64,000 bases of DNA from Rhodovarius lipocyclicus. GTDB lineage: Bacteria > Pseudomonadota > Alphaproteobacteria > Acetobacterales > Acetobacteraceae. A program made the translations under genes and the position numbers. Under the pieces are notes generated by a model that searched no databases, was not told the origin of the DNA, and was given only the letters and a program-made list of their open reading frames with translations. The stretch is taken from NCBI RefSeq assembly GCF_009900765.1, contig NZ_JAAABL010000012.1:1-64000 (forward strand). Reading direction: 5' to 3'. Of the stretch, positions 1-9,507 are shown in pieces. Each line of letters begins with the position of its first letter. The first letter of the stretch is position 1.

Positions 1-64
1 TCTTCGGAAAGAACGGCCGCAGCCGCTCCATCTGCTCATCCGTTAGCCAAAACAGGTCGCTCAT
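1..64 (-). CDS. IS5-family transposase, N-terminal fragment cut by the window edge
   Basis: The minus-strand start codon at 64 opens a frame reading MSDLFWLTDEQMERLRPFF, the usual N-terminus of IS5-group transposases (DUF4096/OrfA type) in alphaproteobacteria. A GGAGACC ribosome site lies just upstream. Only 21 codons are inside the window, so completeness cannot be judged. It marks the left part of the window as mobile DNA. Confidence 0.75.
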   Translation of the reverse strand, partial: MSDLFWLTDEQMERLRPFFPK

Positions 65-125
65 CCCGGTCTCCTCGCGGAGCCTGAATCAGATCGCGAC
101 GCTCATATCAATGGGTCCTGACCCT
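1..125 (-). mobile_element. End of an IS5-type insertion sequence (partial)
   Basis: The window starts inside an insertion sequence. The first 64 bases encode, on the minus strand, the start of an IS5-family transposase. The 60 bases upstream of it carry a GAGG-type ribosome site and end near 110-125 in GGGTCCTGACCC, a self-complementary motif that would suit a terminal inverted repeat. No target duplication can be checked because the other end lies outside the window. The exact boundary is inferred. Confidence 0.55.
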
Positions 126-338
126 AGACAGCGATTCTGGTGTTTGGCATCTTCCGCTGCGAAGTACCCTACCGACTCCGTCTCAGCTTCGAGGTGTCGG
201 TTGAGCGTAGGTGTGACCGCCTAGGCCAGCAGTGCTTCCCGCGTGTGGGCACGCTCAAGGCATCCTGCCGAGAGCCAGCTTGCCGTGATGGTCTTTTGAA
301 ATTGGCGCTCACCCATAGCGCTGATCGAGAGATTGATC

Positions 339-1910
339 ATGGCAAAGCCCTCGTCTCGGGGCCGTGCGGCGCACGCTGTACGCTCCGTCTCGCAAGCTAA
401 TCGCGATATCCGTGTCGCTGATCAGGTTGTCCTTAGGTCGATAAGCGACTTGCAGCTGCATCCGCATAACACGCGGACGCACAGCAAAAACCAGATCGGG
501 CAGCTCACCGCCTCCATCCGTGAGTTCGGCTTCACGCAGCCGATCCTCATAGACGAGCACAACACCATCCTGGCTGGCCACGGACGCCACGCGGCAGCCA
601 AGCGCCTGGGTATGACCGAGGTGCCCACCATCTGCATCTCCGGCCTATCCATGGCGCAGCAGCGTGCCCTGCTGCTGGCCGACAACAAGATCGCCGCGAA
701 TGCCGGGTGGGACCTGGAGCTCCTGACAGAAGAGCTCGAGGCGTTGTCAGTCGAGCTGCCGGAGCTCGAGATCGATGTAGGCATCACTGGTTTTGAGCCA
801 GATGAGATCGAGGCGATGCTGGCGGCGCCGCGCAAGGGCCGCCCGGCACCTGACGATCTGCCACCACCCCCAGAGCCGCTACCAGTCTCCCACCTGGGTG
901 ACCTCTGGTTGCTCGGCAAGCACCGACTGCTCCATGGAGACGCCCGTAGCGCGGACGGCATGGCGCGCCTCATGCAGGGCGATGTCGCCGCCATGATCCT
1001 GACCGACCCGCCCTACAACGTGGAGGTCAATGGTCATGTCCGCGGTCGAGGCAAGCATCGGTTCGACGAATTTGCCTTCGCCAGCGGCGAGATGAGCGCG
1101 AAGGAATTTACCTCCTTCCTCGACACCTGCATCGGCAACATGGTCCACCATCTCCGCGATGGCGGCCTCGGCTACTTCTTCATGGATTGGCGCCATCTGC
1201 CGGAGCTGCACGCCGCGGCCATGGCGCATTTCACCGAGCAGAAGAACCTCATCGTCTGGGACAAGCGGACCGCCGGCCAAGGCTCCTTCTACCGCAGCCA
1301 GCACGAGCTCTGCGCGGTCTTCAAGTCCGGCGATGCACCGCACGTCAACAACGTCGGCCTCGGCAAGCACCGTCCCACCCGCTCGAACATCTGGTCCTAT
1401 GCGGGGGTGTCGGGCTTCCGACAGGGGCGAGCTGAAGAGCTGGCCATGCACCCCACCGTCAAGCCGCTGGCGATGATGGCGGACGCCATCATCGATGCCA
1501 CGCGGAAGGGCGAGACCGTACTGGATCCCTTCTTGGGGTCGGGCACCACCCTCATGGCGGCCGAGCACACCGGCCGGCAGTGCTGCAGCATGGAGTACGA
1601 CGCCCGATACGTGGATGTCGCCATTCGCCGCTGGCAGACCTTCACCGGCCAGGAAGCCGTGCTGGCGGGCGACGGGCGCACCTGGCGCGAGGTGCGAGAG
1701 GCACGCCGGACCGAAGCAGAAGCCTCCGCTGCACAGCCCGCTGAACCCCATTCCCCCATTCGCCCCGTGGTCCCGCGGGTGCGGATCCTGCCGCCGCATC
1801 TGCGGACGCCCGCCGGCGGCGGCTCCACCCAACCCCTGGATAGGCTGCAGCACGAAGCTGCGCGCGTCAGTGACCTTCCCCCCGATTCTAAGGACACGAA
1901 ATATGGCTAA
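339..1910 (+). CDS. Phage-type ParB-like/DNA methyltransferase fusion
   Basis: Predicted site-specific DNA methyltransferase of 523 residues. Residues about 28-125 form a ParB/Srx-like domain with the signature ILAGHGRHAAAKRLG. The catalytic half carries DPPYNV (motif IV, about 223) before FLGSGTT (SAM-binding motif I, about 398), an order typical of beta-class N6-adenine or N4-cytosine enzymes. ATG 339 is preferred to the upstream TTG 333 because GAGA lies at a fitting distance. Such fusions are common in alphaproteobacterial prophages just upstream of terminase, as here. Likely roles are protecting phage DNA or changing expression; the target site is unknown. The frame overlaps the next gene by 8 bases, suggesting one transcript. 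Confidence 0.88.
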   Translation: MAKPSSRGRAAHAVRSVSQANRDIRVADQVVLRSISDLQLHPHNTRTHSKNQIGQLTASIREFGFTQPILIDEHNTILAGHGRHAAAKRLGMTEVPTICISGLSMAQQRALLLADNKIAANAGWDLELLTEELEALSVELPELEIDVGITGFEPDEIEAMLAAPRKGRPAPDDLPPPPEPLPVSHLGDLWLLGKHRLLHGDARSADGMARLMQGDVAAMILTDPPYNVEVNGHVRGRGKHRFDEFAFASGEMSAKEFTSFLDTCIGNMVHHLRDGGLGYFFMDWRHLPELHAAAMAHFTEQKNLIVWDKRTAGQGSFYRSQHELCAVFKSGDAPHVNNVGLGKHRPTRSNIWSYAGVSGFRQGRAEELAMHPTVKPLAMMADAIIDATRKGETVLDPFLGSGTTLMAAEHTGRQCCSMEYDARYVDVAIRRWQTFTGQEAVLAGDGRTWREVREARRTEAEASAAQPAEPHSPIRPVVPRVRILPPHLRTPAGGGSTQPLDRLQHEAARVSDLPPDSKDTKYG

Positions 1911-2352
1911 GCATCGTGGGCCACGTCGCCCGACCGATGCCCCGCGCGGCTACTGCAAGGCGCCGCCTGAGCATCAGTTCAAACCAGGCCAAAGTGGCAA
2001 CCCCAAGGGGCGCCCGCGGGGCCGCCGAAGCAAGTCTGCGGAGGAAATCTTCCTCCAGCTGGCAGACAAGCTGGTGACGGTCAGCGACGCCAGCGGAAAG
2101 AAGCGCATCCCCATGATCGAGGCGATCTTCAGCGGCCTTTTTGCCTCTGCCGCCAAAGGGGACCGCCATGCACGCACGCTGGTGCTTCAGCAGCATCATC
2201 GCCTCACCTCGGCACAGCAAGCCGTCAGCGACAACGAAGAACGAGACATCACGGCTGAGGACGAGGCGATCCTGCAGAACTTCCTGGATCGGCTCCCCGC
2301 CGAAGATCGCCTGCTCCCGTCAGCACCCACCGACACCCCCTCTGAAGGGTAG
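1903..2352 (+). CDS. DUF5681-type phage protein
   Basis: Small basic protein of 149 residues. Its N-terminus has the motif FKPGQSGNPKGRPRGRRS (about residues 26-43), the hallmark of DUF5681 proteins encoded next to phage terminases. The function of the family is not established; a small-terminase-like or DNA-binding role is sometimes inferred from position. The start at 1903 overlaps the methyltransferase stop and follows AAGGA, so translation is probably coupled. The C-terminal half is acidic and low in complexity. Terminase follows 9 bases downstream. Confidence 0.75.
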   Translation: MAKHRGPRRPTDAPRGYCKAPPEHQFKPGQSGNPKGRPRGRRSKSAEEIFLQLADKLVTVSDASGKKRIPMIEAIFSGLFASAAKGDRHARTLVLQQHHRLTSAQQAVSDNEERDITAEDEAILQNFLDRLPAEDRLLPSAPTDTPSEG

Positions 2353-2361
2353 GAATGAAGC

Positions 2362-3873
2362 ATGGAGCCGACCCTGCCACTTCTGATAGTCCCCCCGCCG
2401 CCAAGCCTAATTATCCCTGCGGCGCCGGCCATCATCCGGGCATTCACCCGTGATGCATCTGGCGTCAACGAGGAGCGGCTTCGCGCCTTGCGTGCCATAC
2501 TGCGCACGAATTTCACCAGCTTCATCGAGCGCTGCTTCTATCAGCTGAACCCCGGCACCCCGTTCGTGCCGGAGTGGTACATTCGAGCCATGGCGTATGA
2601 GCTCGAGCGCATCTGGCTCGGTGACAACCATCGCTTGATGATGAACGTGCCGCCAAGGTCACTGAAGTCCATCTCGGCCTCAGTGGCCCTGCCTGCCTTC
2701 CTGCTCGGGCATGACCCCAAGCTGCGTATTCTGTGCGTGAGCTACAGCAATGATCTGGCGGCGAATTTCAGCAACCAGTTCCGCACCATCGTGACCTCGG
2801 ACTGGTACCGGGAACTCTTCCCGAACATGTGCATCGACCCGCGCAAGAACACCGAGATCGAAACCCACACCATGCTGCGCGGCTTTCGCCGTGCCACTTC
2901 GCCCGGCGGCACGCTGACTGGTCTCGGCGCTGACATCATCATCATCGATGACCCCATCAAGGCCGAGGATGCGATGTCCGAAGCGAAGCGCGAGGCTGTC
3001 AACAACTGGTACGTGAATACCCTGGTGTCTCGCCTTAACGACAAGGCGACGGGCGCCATCGTGGTGGTCATGCAGCGGGTCCACATGAACGATCTGTCGG
3101 GCTTCCTGCGTGAGCGGTCGGACGACTGGAAAGTGCTATCTCTGCCGGCCATCGCCCCCGAAGACGCGACCTTCGCGCTGCCTGGGGGCAGGCACTACTT
3201 CCGGCGAGCTGGCGAAGCCCTTTCCTTACGTGAGCCGGTGGAGCTTCTGCGGAAATTGGAGCGGGAGCTAGGGTCGGATTCCTTTGCCACCCAATACTTG
3301 CAGCAACCGGCACCCCCGGGCGGTTCGATGGTCAAGCGCGAGTGGATAAAGCGCTACGATACCCCGCCCGAACCCGGGACTGGCGTGACCTACATCAGCT
3401 GGGATACCGCTTCAAAGGGAGGTGCCGAGAACTCCTACTCGGTGGGCTTGGTCCTCCAGCGGGTAGCCACCGACCGGTTCTATGTTCTGGAGGTGGTTCG
3501 CCGCCGCATGGTGTTCCCTGACCTGCAAAAAGCCGCGGAGAAACTGGCGGCTCAATACCGTGGCGCCCTCACATTGGTGGAGGACACCGCCATCGGACCG
3601 GCGGTCATCACCGCGCTGATGAGAACTGTTAAAGTCGTGGCGATCAGGCCAGAGGGGGATAAGGAGGCGCGTCTTTCGAGGGTCACGGCATTGATGGAGC
3701 GCGGGGAACTTTACCTTCCGGTCCGGGCCCCTTGGCTCGAGGCGTTCGAGGCAGAGCTTTTCTCCTTCCCGGGGAGCCGCTTCAACGACCAGGTCGACGC
3801 GCTCAGTCAGGTCCTGAACCACAGCGCCAAAGACGCGTACTGGGGCTGGGTGAACTTGTACAAGGGTTCTTAA
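2362..3873 (+). CDS. terL: Phage terminase large subunit
   Basis: DNA-packaging motor ATPase and nuclease of 503 residues. Near residues 96-103 is VPPRSLKS, the divergent Walker A of this terminase group. IIIIDD at about 192-197 is Walker B. The C-terminal RNase-H-like nuclease shows three acidic motifs: YISWDTASKG, LVEDTAIGP and FNDQVDAL. Length is normal for the Terminase_6/GTA group and nothing looks broken. It marks the packaging end of a prophage, but no portal, protease or capsid gene follows; the next phage structural genes are 12 kb away. A long hairpin lies just after the stop codon. Confidence 0.92.
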   Translation: MEPTLPLLIVPPPPSLIIPAAPAIIRAFTRDASGVNEERLRALRAILRTNFTSFIERCFYQLNPGTPFVPEWYIRAMAYELERIWLGDNHRLMMNVPPRSLKSISASVALPAFLLGHDPKLRILCVSYSNDLAANFSNQFRTIVTSDWYRELFPNMCIDPRKNTEIETHTMLRGFRRATSPGGTLTGLGADIIIIDDPIKAEDAMSEAKREAVNNWYVNTLVSRLNDKATGAIVVVMQRVHMNDLSGFLRERSDDWKVLSLPAIAPEDATFALPGGRHYFRRAGEALSLREPVELLRKLERELGSDSFATQYLQQPAPPGGSMVKREWIKRYDTPPEPGTGVTYISWDTASKGGAENSYSVGLVLQRVATDRFYVLEVVRRRMVFPDLQKAAEKLAAQYRGALTLVEDTAIGPAVITALMRTVKVVAIRPEGDKEARLSRVTALMERGELYLPVRAPWLEAFEAELFSFPGSRFNDQVDALSQVLNHSAKDAYWGWVNLYKGS

Positions 3874-3883
3874 GCTATCGATT

Positions 3884-3915
3884 GCCCTCCGCGCTTTTGC
3901 ACAAGCGCGGAGGGC
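3884..3915 (+). terminator. 13-bp perfect hairpin after terL
   Basis: GCCCTCCGCGCTT (3884-3896) and its exact reverse complement (3903-3915) flank a 6-base loop, starting 11 bases after the terL stop. There is no T-tract, so it is not a textbook intrinsic terminator. In GC-rich genomes such stems may still end or stabilise transcripts. The stem is directly seen; the function is inferred. Confidence 0.5.
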
Positions 3916-3951
3916 AGATGCTGATGTCGGGGCTCGGAGGAAGTGTCAGAA

Positions 3952-4281
3952 ATGGCAGGCGTGCCAGACGGGGAGATCATCACCTTCACGGTGCGGAACG
4001 CTCGCCCGGTGGACAGCAAGGTTCTGTTCGCGCTGGTGGACGTGGATCTGGAGATCGCGGGGGTGCTATTGACCATAGCTGGCATCCAGGTGCGACGCCT
4101 GCCCAAAGGCGGAAGCTCCGTGCACCTGCCGACCTACAAGGCCGCGGACGGTAGCTGGAAGCCCGCCATCATGCTGCCGGAGGAAGTCCGCGCACCCCTG
4201 GCCGAGACCGTACTCGCCTTTCTGGTCGAGGAAGGCCTAGCCGTTCCAAAGACCAGCGCCTGGTCTTTAGCCGGTGGGTGA
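3952..4281 (+). CDS. Small protein, possibly SpoVG-like, next to phage genes
   Basis: Protein of 109 residues. ATG 3952 lies 9 bases after GGAGGAA, a strong ribosome site, so I prefer it to the GTG at 3943. The pattern of strands (FALVDVDLEIAGVLLTIAGI, then VRRLPKGG, then LPTYKAADGSWKPAIMLPEE, then a C-terminal helix) resembles SpoVG-type nucleic-acid-binding proteins in length and hydrophobic spacing. I cannot confirm that relation by eye. Its tail overlaps the end of the opposing thermonuclease gene by 15 bases. Probably prophage cargo. Confidence 0.55.
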   Translation: MAGVPDGEIITFTVRNARPVDSKVLFALVDVDLEIAGVLLTIAGIQVRRLPKGGSSVHLPTYKAADGSWKPAIMLPEEVRAPLAETVLAFLVEEGLAVPKTSAWSLAGG

Positions 4282-4668
4282 AGGCGCTGAGTGCGTACCG
4301 CACCACCCGGCACGCCGGCCACCCTCGTAAGGCCGTGGAAGCCCTTCCCGGATCATCACCTGCGCGACATCCCGACCACGGCTGTCGCGCACGACGGCAA
4401 GCATCCGGCCATACCGATCGCGCCCACTCGGCGAGAGCCGCACACCGCCGGCGACCAGCTGCGCCATTCTGTCGCGCGCCTGCCGAGCCATCGCGCGTTC
4501 CCGCGGGCACTGGCCACGCATCTCTGGCGTATCTAGCCCAACGATCCGCACGCGCTCTCGCCCTACCCGCAGCGTGTCTCCATCCACGGCATAGGCGCGC
4601 TGCTGCGCCGAGGCTGGTGCCGCGGCGAGCACTAGAATGGTGGCGGCGCCAAGAAGGCTTCGAAACAT
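4267..4668 (-). CDS. Secreted thermonuclease-family protein
   Basis: Staphylococcal-nuclease-like protein of 133 residues. It begins with a signal peptide (hydrophobic LLGAATILVLAAAPASA, cleavage near residue 21), so it is expected to be exported. The nuclease fold is marked by VDGDTL (about 28-33), RIVGLDTPE (about 41-49) and DRYGRML (about 83-89). The Asp, Glu and Arg usually needed for Ca-dependent hydrolysis appear present. The frame is open further upstream, but ATG 4668 starts exactly at the signal peptide. It is divergent from the imuA remnant, sharing a 105-base intergenic region with an SOS box. Confidence 0.8.
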   Translation of the reverse strand: MFRSLLGAATILVLAAAPASAQQRAYAVDGDTLRVGRERVRIVGLDTPEMRGQCPRERAMARQARDRMAQLVAGGVRLSPSGRDRYGRMLAVVRDSRGRDVAQVMIREGLPRPYEGGRRAGWCGTHSAPSPTG

Positions 4669-4724
4669 GTAGCAGGCTCCATCAGCTCGGCGGATCGGGA
4701 TGCTTGACTCTGCATCTCGGATGG

Positions 4725-4739
4725 GAACAAACATGGAAC
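4725..4739 (+). promoter_or_regulatory. LexA/SOS box, alphaproteobacterial type
   Basis: GAACAAACATGGAAC matches GAAC-N7-GAAC, the reverse complement of the alphaproteobacterial LexA operator GTTC-N7-GTTC, with no mismatch. It lies 35 bases before the imuA start codon and 57 bases upstream of the divergent nuclease start. ImuA-ImuB-DnaE2 mutagenesis cassettes are known LexA targets in this class, so the position is as expected. Confidence 0.75.
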
Positions 4740-4773
4740 CTACTTCCCCGTCCACCCCCGATCTACCACCGTG

Positions 4774-5418
4774 ATGAAGTCCCTCCAGCTGCCCCCCCTC
4801 GCTAACCGAACTCCGCGCCCGCATCGACCGCATCCAGGGTACGCGTAAGGCTGGCCGCGCCGTGCTTCCCTTCGGGATGGCCGCGATAGACCGCGCCTTA
4901 CCCGATGGCGGCTTGGCCCTGGGCGCACTGCATGAGATCGCCGGAATGGCGCGGTTGATGGCGCCGCCGCCGCCCTCTTCACCGCCGGGATCGCCGGCCG
5001 CACCAAGGGCAAGGTGCTTTGGTGCATCTCACGCCCCGATCTGATCGCCCCCGCCCTGGCCCAGGCCGGTCTGACCCCCAACCGCGTCATCTACGTCGAG
5101 GCCCATGATGAGAAGGGCGTGCTCGCCTGCTTCGAGGAGGGGCTGCGCCACGGCGGCCTAGGCGCGGTGGTGGGCGAGGTCGCCAAGCTCTCCATGACCG
5201 CCTCCCGCCGGCTTCAGCTGGCTGCGGAGACCGGTGGCACCATCGGCATCGCCATCCGCCGCTGGCGCCGCCAGACCGAGGCCAGCGACTTCGGCCAGCC
5301 CACCGCCTCCGTCACACGGTGGCGGGTTTCTGCCCTCCCATCATCCCCACTGCCCGTGCCCGGCGTCGGCCGCGCCCGCTGGCTGGTTGAGCTGATCCGT
5401 TGCCGTGCTGGCGAGAGT
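4774..5418 (+). pseudogene. imuA: imuA (SOS mutagenesis accessory) remnant, two frameshifts and lost 3' end
   Basis: ImuA is a RecA/SulA-like accessory protein of translesion synthesis with ImuB and DnaE2. The start at 4774 (MKSLQLPPL) shifts frame in a run of seven C at 4792-4798, then continues LTELRARID...VLPFGMAAIDRALPDGGLALGALHEIAG. A second shift near 4945 leads into AVDGAAAALFTAGI...KVLWCISRPDLIAPALAQAGL, GLRHGGLGAVVGEV and ASDFGQPTASVTRWRV. Similarity stops at RCRAGES near 5418, where an unrelated fragment of the opposite strand begins. imuB and dnaE2 are absent nearby. The two shifts compensate each other but still break the protein. Confidence 0.8.
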
Positions 5419-5586
5419 GCGCTGCAGGATCATCTCGCCCTTCTGAGGATAGTACTTGATCAGCGGACGCAGGCCGCCACCGCCAGGCAGGTTCAGATCC
5501 ACCTCCGCGGCACGGGCCATGGCTGTCCACGCCGCGGCCATTGCCGCCGTGCCGCCGATCACATGCCGCCGACCCATCATGACCAT
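5416..5586 (-). pseudogene. Sulfite-oxidase-like molybdopterin enzyme, N-terminal fragment
   Basis: The minus-strand frame from ATG 5586 (GAGAGGGA ribosome site upstream) reads GRRHVIGGTAAMAAAWTAMA and then LPGGGGLRPLIKYYPQKGEM. This is the twin-arginine-like leader and first strand of sulfite-oxidase/SoxC-type molybdopterin oxidoreductases, which normally continue with RPP-LETP. Here similarity ends at MILQRT near 5416, exactly where the imuA remnant ends from the other side. Only about 55 of several hundred residues remain, so it is a gene scrap left by a deletion. Family identity is by eye. Confidence 0.5.
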
Positions 5587-5803
5587 TGTTCCCTCTCGCC
5601 TCGGTGTCCGGCCTACACGCTACGCTCCGATCCGGCATAGGGTCCAAACGGCAAGCGCGATGAAACCGATCGCGCTGGCCGAATGAACTCACACCGCGCG
5701 TCGGACCGGCGCATGCTGAGGTCTTAACAGTCGGAAGGTTGCGTGGGTTGCGGCCGCGTGCCCGGCCCATCTTCGGGACAGCAACGGAGAGAAGCACCTG
5801 TTC

Positions 5804-8149
5804 CTACGACGGATTAACCCAGCGCAGGCGCAAGGCATTGCCCACGACGCTGACCGAGGAGAGCGCCATCGCCGCCGCGGCGAAGACCGGCGAGACCAGA
5901 ATGCCGAAAGCCGGATAGAGCAGCCCCGCCGCCACCGGCACGCCGGCCGCATTGTACGCGAAGGCAAAGAACAGGTTCTGCCGGATATTGCGCATCACTG
6001 CCCGTGACAGCCGCCGTGCCCGCAGAATGCCGGTCAGGTCCCCGCCCAACAGCGTGACGCCGGCGCTCTCGATCGCGACGTCGGTGCCCGTGCCCATGGC
6101 GATCCCGACCTCGGCCGCGGCCAGAGCCGGGGCATCGTTCACGCCGTCACCGGCCATGCCCACGCGCTTTCCCTCGGTCCGCAGCCGCTCGACGATGCGC
6201 TGCTTATCCTCCGGCAGCACCTCGGCCTTTACGGTCGCGATGCCGAGCCGCTTCGCCACCGCCTCGGCCGTCGTGCGGTTGTCGCCCGTCAGCATCACCA
6301 CCTGGATGCCCTCGGCCGCGAGGCCCGCCAGGGCGTCCGGCGTCGTGTCCTTCACCGGATCGGCGACGGCCACGATGCCGGCGGGCTTGCCGTCGACCGA
6401 GACGAAGAAGGCCGTGGCACCCTCGGCGCGCTGGCGATCCGCCGCTTCTTCCAGGGATGCCGCATCGACAGACATTTCCTGCATCAGCCGTGCATTGCCT
6501 ACCGCCACGCGCCGGCCTTCCACCGTGCCGGTTACCCCCCGGCCCACCGGAGCGTCGAAATCCTCGGCCGCCGGCACTGCAAGGCCGCGTGCCTCGGCCG
6601 CGCGGACCACGGCCTCCGCCAGCGGGTGCTGGCTCGGCCGTTCCAGCCCTGCGGCCAGCCGCAGCAACTCGTCCTCCGCCATATCCGGCACGGGCAGGAC
6701 AGCCACCACCTCCGGCCGGCCGCGCGTCAGCGTGCCGGTCTTGTCGACCACCAGGGTGTCGATGCTCTCCAGGCGTTCCAGCGCCTCGGCGCTCTTGATC
6801 AGCACACCCGCTTGCGCACCGCGACCCACGCCCACCATGATCGACATGGGCGTGGCCAGGCCCAACGCGCATGGGCAGGCGATGATCAGCACCGTCACGG
6901 CCGCGACGATGGCATAGGCGGCGCGCGGATCGGGTCCCCAGACCAGCCAGCCCAGGAAGGCCAGCCCCGCGATACCCACAACCGCCGGCACAAACCATGC
7001 CGCAACGCTGTCGGCCCGGCGCTGGATCGGTGCCTGGCTGCGTTGCGCCGCCGCCACCATCTGCACGATGCGGGCCAGCACCGTGTCCTGCCCCACGCGC
7101 TCGGCGCGCATCACGAAGCCGCCCTGGCCATTCAGCGTGCCACCAATCACGTGCGCGCCGGCTTCCTTGCGCACTGGCGCAGGTTCGCCCGTCACCATGC
7201 TCTCATCGACATTGCTGGCACCTTCCAGCACCTGGCCGTCCAGTGGCACCTTGTCGCCGGGGCGCACCCGCAGCCGGTCGCCGACCGCGACGGCCGAGAG
7301 CGGCACTTCTTCCTCCGAACCGTCCTCGTGCAGCCGGCGGGCGATATCGGGTGCGAGCTTCAGCAGCGCCCGGATGGCCCCGCCTGTCCGTTCACGCGCG
7401 CGCAGTTCCAGGATCTGGCCCAGCAGCACCAGCACCACGATCACGGCAGCGGCCTCGAAATACACGGCCACCGCGCCGTCCATGCCGCGAAAGGCCGGTG
7501 GGAACACGCCCGGCGCCAGGGTGGCCACGACGCTGTAGAGCCAGGCGACGCCCGTGCCGAGGGCGATCAGCGTGAACATGTTCAGGCTGCGGTTCATCAA
7601 CGACAGCCAGCCGCGATGAAAGAAGGGCCAGCCCGCCCACAGCACCACCGGCGTGGCGAGGACCAGCTGTATCCAGTTGGAGGCCGTCTGCTCCACGAGA
7701 TGGCCAAGACCGAGCAGATGCCCGCCCATTTCAAGCACGAAGACCGGCAGTGCCAGCACCAGCCCGATCCAGAAGCGGCGGGTGAAATCCACCAGTTCCG
7801 GGTTGGGGGGCGCCTCGGCCGAGGCAATGACCGGCTCCAGCGCCATGCCGCAGATCGGGCAGCTGCCAGGGCCGGGCTGGCGGATCTGCGGGTGCATCGG
7901 GCAGGTGTAGACGGCGCCCGGCGCCACGGCCTCCGCACGGAGGGACGTGACGCCTCGGCCGAGATAGCGGCCGGGCTCCGCCTTGAACTTCGCCTGGCAG
8001 CCCGACGAACAGAAGAAATAGCGCTGTCCCGCATGTTCCTGGTGGTGGGTCGCCGTCGCGGGATCGACGGTCATGCCGCAGACCGGATCCTTCACCGCGT
8101 CTGCCCCGGCGTGGTGGTGATGCCCGCCATGCCCATGATGTCCGCTCAT
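5804..8149 (-). CDS. Copper-translocating P1B-type ATPase
   Basis: Inner-membrane Cu(I) exporter of 781 residues. The N-terminus is His-rich ([10 protein letters not shown]), followed by a YHS domain ([10 protein letters not shown], about 21-60) and a heavy-metal-binding domain (YTCPMHPQ...CPICGM, about 100-128) instead of the usual CxxC ferredoxin-like domain. Eight membrane helices are expected. The copper-path motif [10 protein letters not shown] (about 424), the phosphorylation site DKTGTLT (about 468), TGDN and [10 protein letters not shown] are all present. It is the last gene of the copper operon and overlaps copS by 4 bases. Length and motifs are intact, so it should be functional. 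Confidence 0.95.
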   Translation of the reverse strand: MSGHHGHGGHHHHAGADAVKDPVCGMTVDPATATHHQEHAGQRYFFCSSGCQAKFKAEPGRYLGRGVTSLRAEAVAPGAVYTCPMHPQIRQPGPGSCPICGMALEPVIASAEAPPNPELVDFTRRFWIGLVLALPVFVLEMGGHLLGLGHLVEQTASNWIQLVLATPVVLWAGWPFFHRGWLSLMNRSLNMFTLIALGTGVAWLYSVVATLAPGVFPPAFRGMDGAVAVYFEAAAVIVVLVLLGQILELRARERTGGAIRALLKLAPDIARRLHEDGSEEEVPLSAVAVGDRLRVRPGDKVPLDGQVLEGASNVDESMVTGEPAPVRKEAGAHVIGGTLNGQGGFVMRAERVGQDTVLARIVQMVAAAQRSQAPIQRRADSVAAWFVPAVVGIAGLAFLGWLVWGPDPRAAYAIVAAVTVLIIACPCALGLATPMSIMVGVGRGAQAGVLIKSAEALERLESIDTLVVDKTGTLTRGRPEVVAVLPVPDMAEDELLRLAAGLERPSQHPLAEAVVRAAEARGLAVPAAEDFDAPVGRGVTGTVEGRRVAVGNARLMQEMSVDAASLEEAADRQRAEGATAFFVSVDGKPAGIVAVADPVKDTTPDALAGLAAEGIQVVMLTGDNRTTAEAVAKRLGIATVKAEVLPEDKQRIVERLRTEGKRVGMAGDGVNDAPALAAAEVGIAMGTGTDVAIESAGVTLLGGDLTGILRARRLSRAVMRNIRQNLFFAFAYNAAGVPVAAGLLYPAFGILVSPVFAAAAMALSSVSVVGNALRLRWVNPS

Positions 8150-9507
8150 GCTGTCCGCCTCGCTGCTTCAACAGGTTGTGCCGCCATGGGCATGCCGCGC
8201 GGCAGGGCGAGACGGGCGATCAGCCCGCCATCCGGCCGGTTGCTGAGGGAAACGGAGCCACCATGCCGCTCCGCCACCTGCCGCGCGATGGTCAGGCCGA
8301 GCCCGGAACCGACCAGCTCCGGTGTGCGGGACGGATCCAGCCGCCGGAACGGTTCGAAGGCGGCCTCCAAATCGGCCTGGGGAATACCGGGGCCGTCGTC
8401 TTCAACCGTCACGGTGATGACAGTCCCCTCCTCAGACAGGCTGACGCGGGCGGTGCGGCCATAGCGGATTGCATTGTCCACCAGATTGCCGATGGCCCGT
8501 TTCAGCGCGAGCGGACGGCAGAGCAGCCTGAGCTGTGATGGGCCCTCGTAGCTCACCGCTTTGCCGGCGTCGCTCGCGTCGTCGCAGATCGTGGCGACGA
8601 CGGCCGCGAGATCGGCCATACGAGGTGTTTCCTGCTCCGCATCGCCGCGCAGGTAAGCCAGGGTGGAGGCGATCATCGCTTCCATCTCATCGAGGTCGGT
8701 TTCCATCTTGCGCCGGGTCTCGGCATCCTCGACGAAGCCGCTGCGCAGGCGCAGCCGCGCAATGGGCGTGCGCAGGTCGTGACTGACGGCGGCCAGTGCC
8801 TGGGTACGGTCCGAGATCAGGCGGTCGATGCGCGCCTGCATGCGATTGAAGGCCCGCGCGGCATGGCGCACCTCTCGCGGACCGTCCTCCGGTACCGCGG
8901 CGGTGGCGGCAGGACCACCCACCCGGTCAGCGGCGGCCGCCAGTTCCCGCAGCGGCTTGCCGATCAGCCGCACCACCAGAAGGCCGATCAGCAGGATTCC
9001 CAACGCCATCGCGCTGGTGGACAGGATCTCCTCGTGCTCCGTTGCCACTGGCCGGAACAGCGCCGCGGCAAAATTCAACCAGGAGCCATCGGGCAGTTGC
9101 AGGGCGCCGGCCAGCTGATGAGGCGGGGCGGCACCACCGGCCGTGCCCAGTCTCAGGCCTGTTGCCGCGAGTTCCGGGGCCAGTTCGAGCAGGCGCGCCC
9201 TGATTGCCAAGGCGCGTGCGCCAGATGCTTCAGCGGCGCCCACGGTGGGCGCCGGGGTCCAGTGCATGTCGAGCATGGCGGACGAGAGGGCATGCGCTGT
9301 GTGGTCGCGCTCGCCTGCCGGAAGGGCGGCCAAAGCCCGCCTAGTGCTCGCCAGCCGTTCGGCAAGCTGTTCCTCGCGCGTCGTGCCGACCAGCGCGTGG
9401 GTGCCGCTGCTGTGCAGCCACAAGCTGCCCAGATGCGAGGCGGTCAGGCCCACGAGCAGAACCAACACGATCCGCCCGCCCAGCGTGTCGGGGAGCAACC
9501 GGCGCAT
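8146..9507 (-). CDS. copS: Copper-responsive sensor histidine kinase
   Basis: Inner-membrane sensor kinase of 453 residues. A first membrane helix (about 10-30) and a second (about 160-185, [16 protein letters not shown]) enclose a periplasmic sensor segment. A HAMP-like linker, the HisKA phospho-site [14 protein letters not shown] (about 241) and the HATPase motifs [10 protein letters not shown] and DDGPGIP follow. The open frame extends 201 codons further upstream, but that part is a shadow of the regulator gene. ATG 9507 shares one base with its stop (TGATG). CopR/CopS specificity for copper is inferred from the operon. Confidence 0.88.
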   Translation of the reverse strand: MRRLLPDTLGGRIVLVLLVGLTASHLGSLWLHSSGTHALVGTTREEQLAERLASTRRALAALPAGERDHTAHALSSAMLDMHWTPAPTVGAAEASGARALAIRARLLELAPELAATGLRLGTAGGAAPPHQLAGALQLPDGSWLNFAAALFRPVATEHEEILSTSAMALGILLIGLLVVRLIGKPLRELAAAADRVGGPAATAAVPEDGPREVRHAARAFNRMQARIDRLISDRTQALAAVSHDLRTPIARLRLRSGFVEDAETRRKMETDLDEMEAMIASTLAYLRGDAEQETPRMADLAAVVATICDDASDAGKAVSYEGPSQLRLLCRPLALKRAIGNLVDNAIRYGRTARVSLSEEGTVITVTVEDDGPGIPQADLEAAFEPFRRLDPSRTPELVGSGLGLTIARQVAERHGGSVSLSNRPDGGLIARLALPRGMPMAAQPVEAARRTA

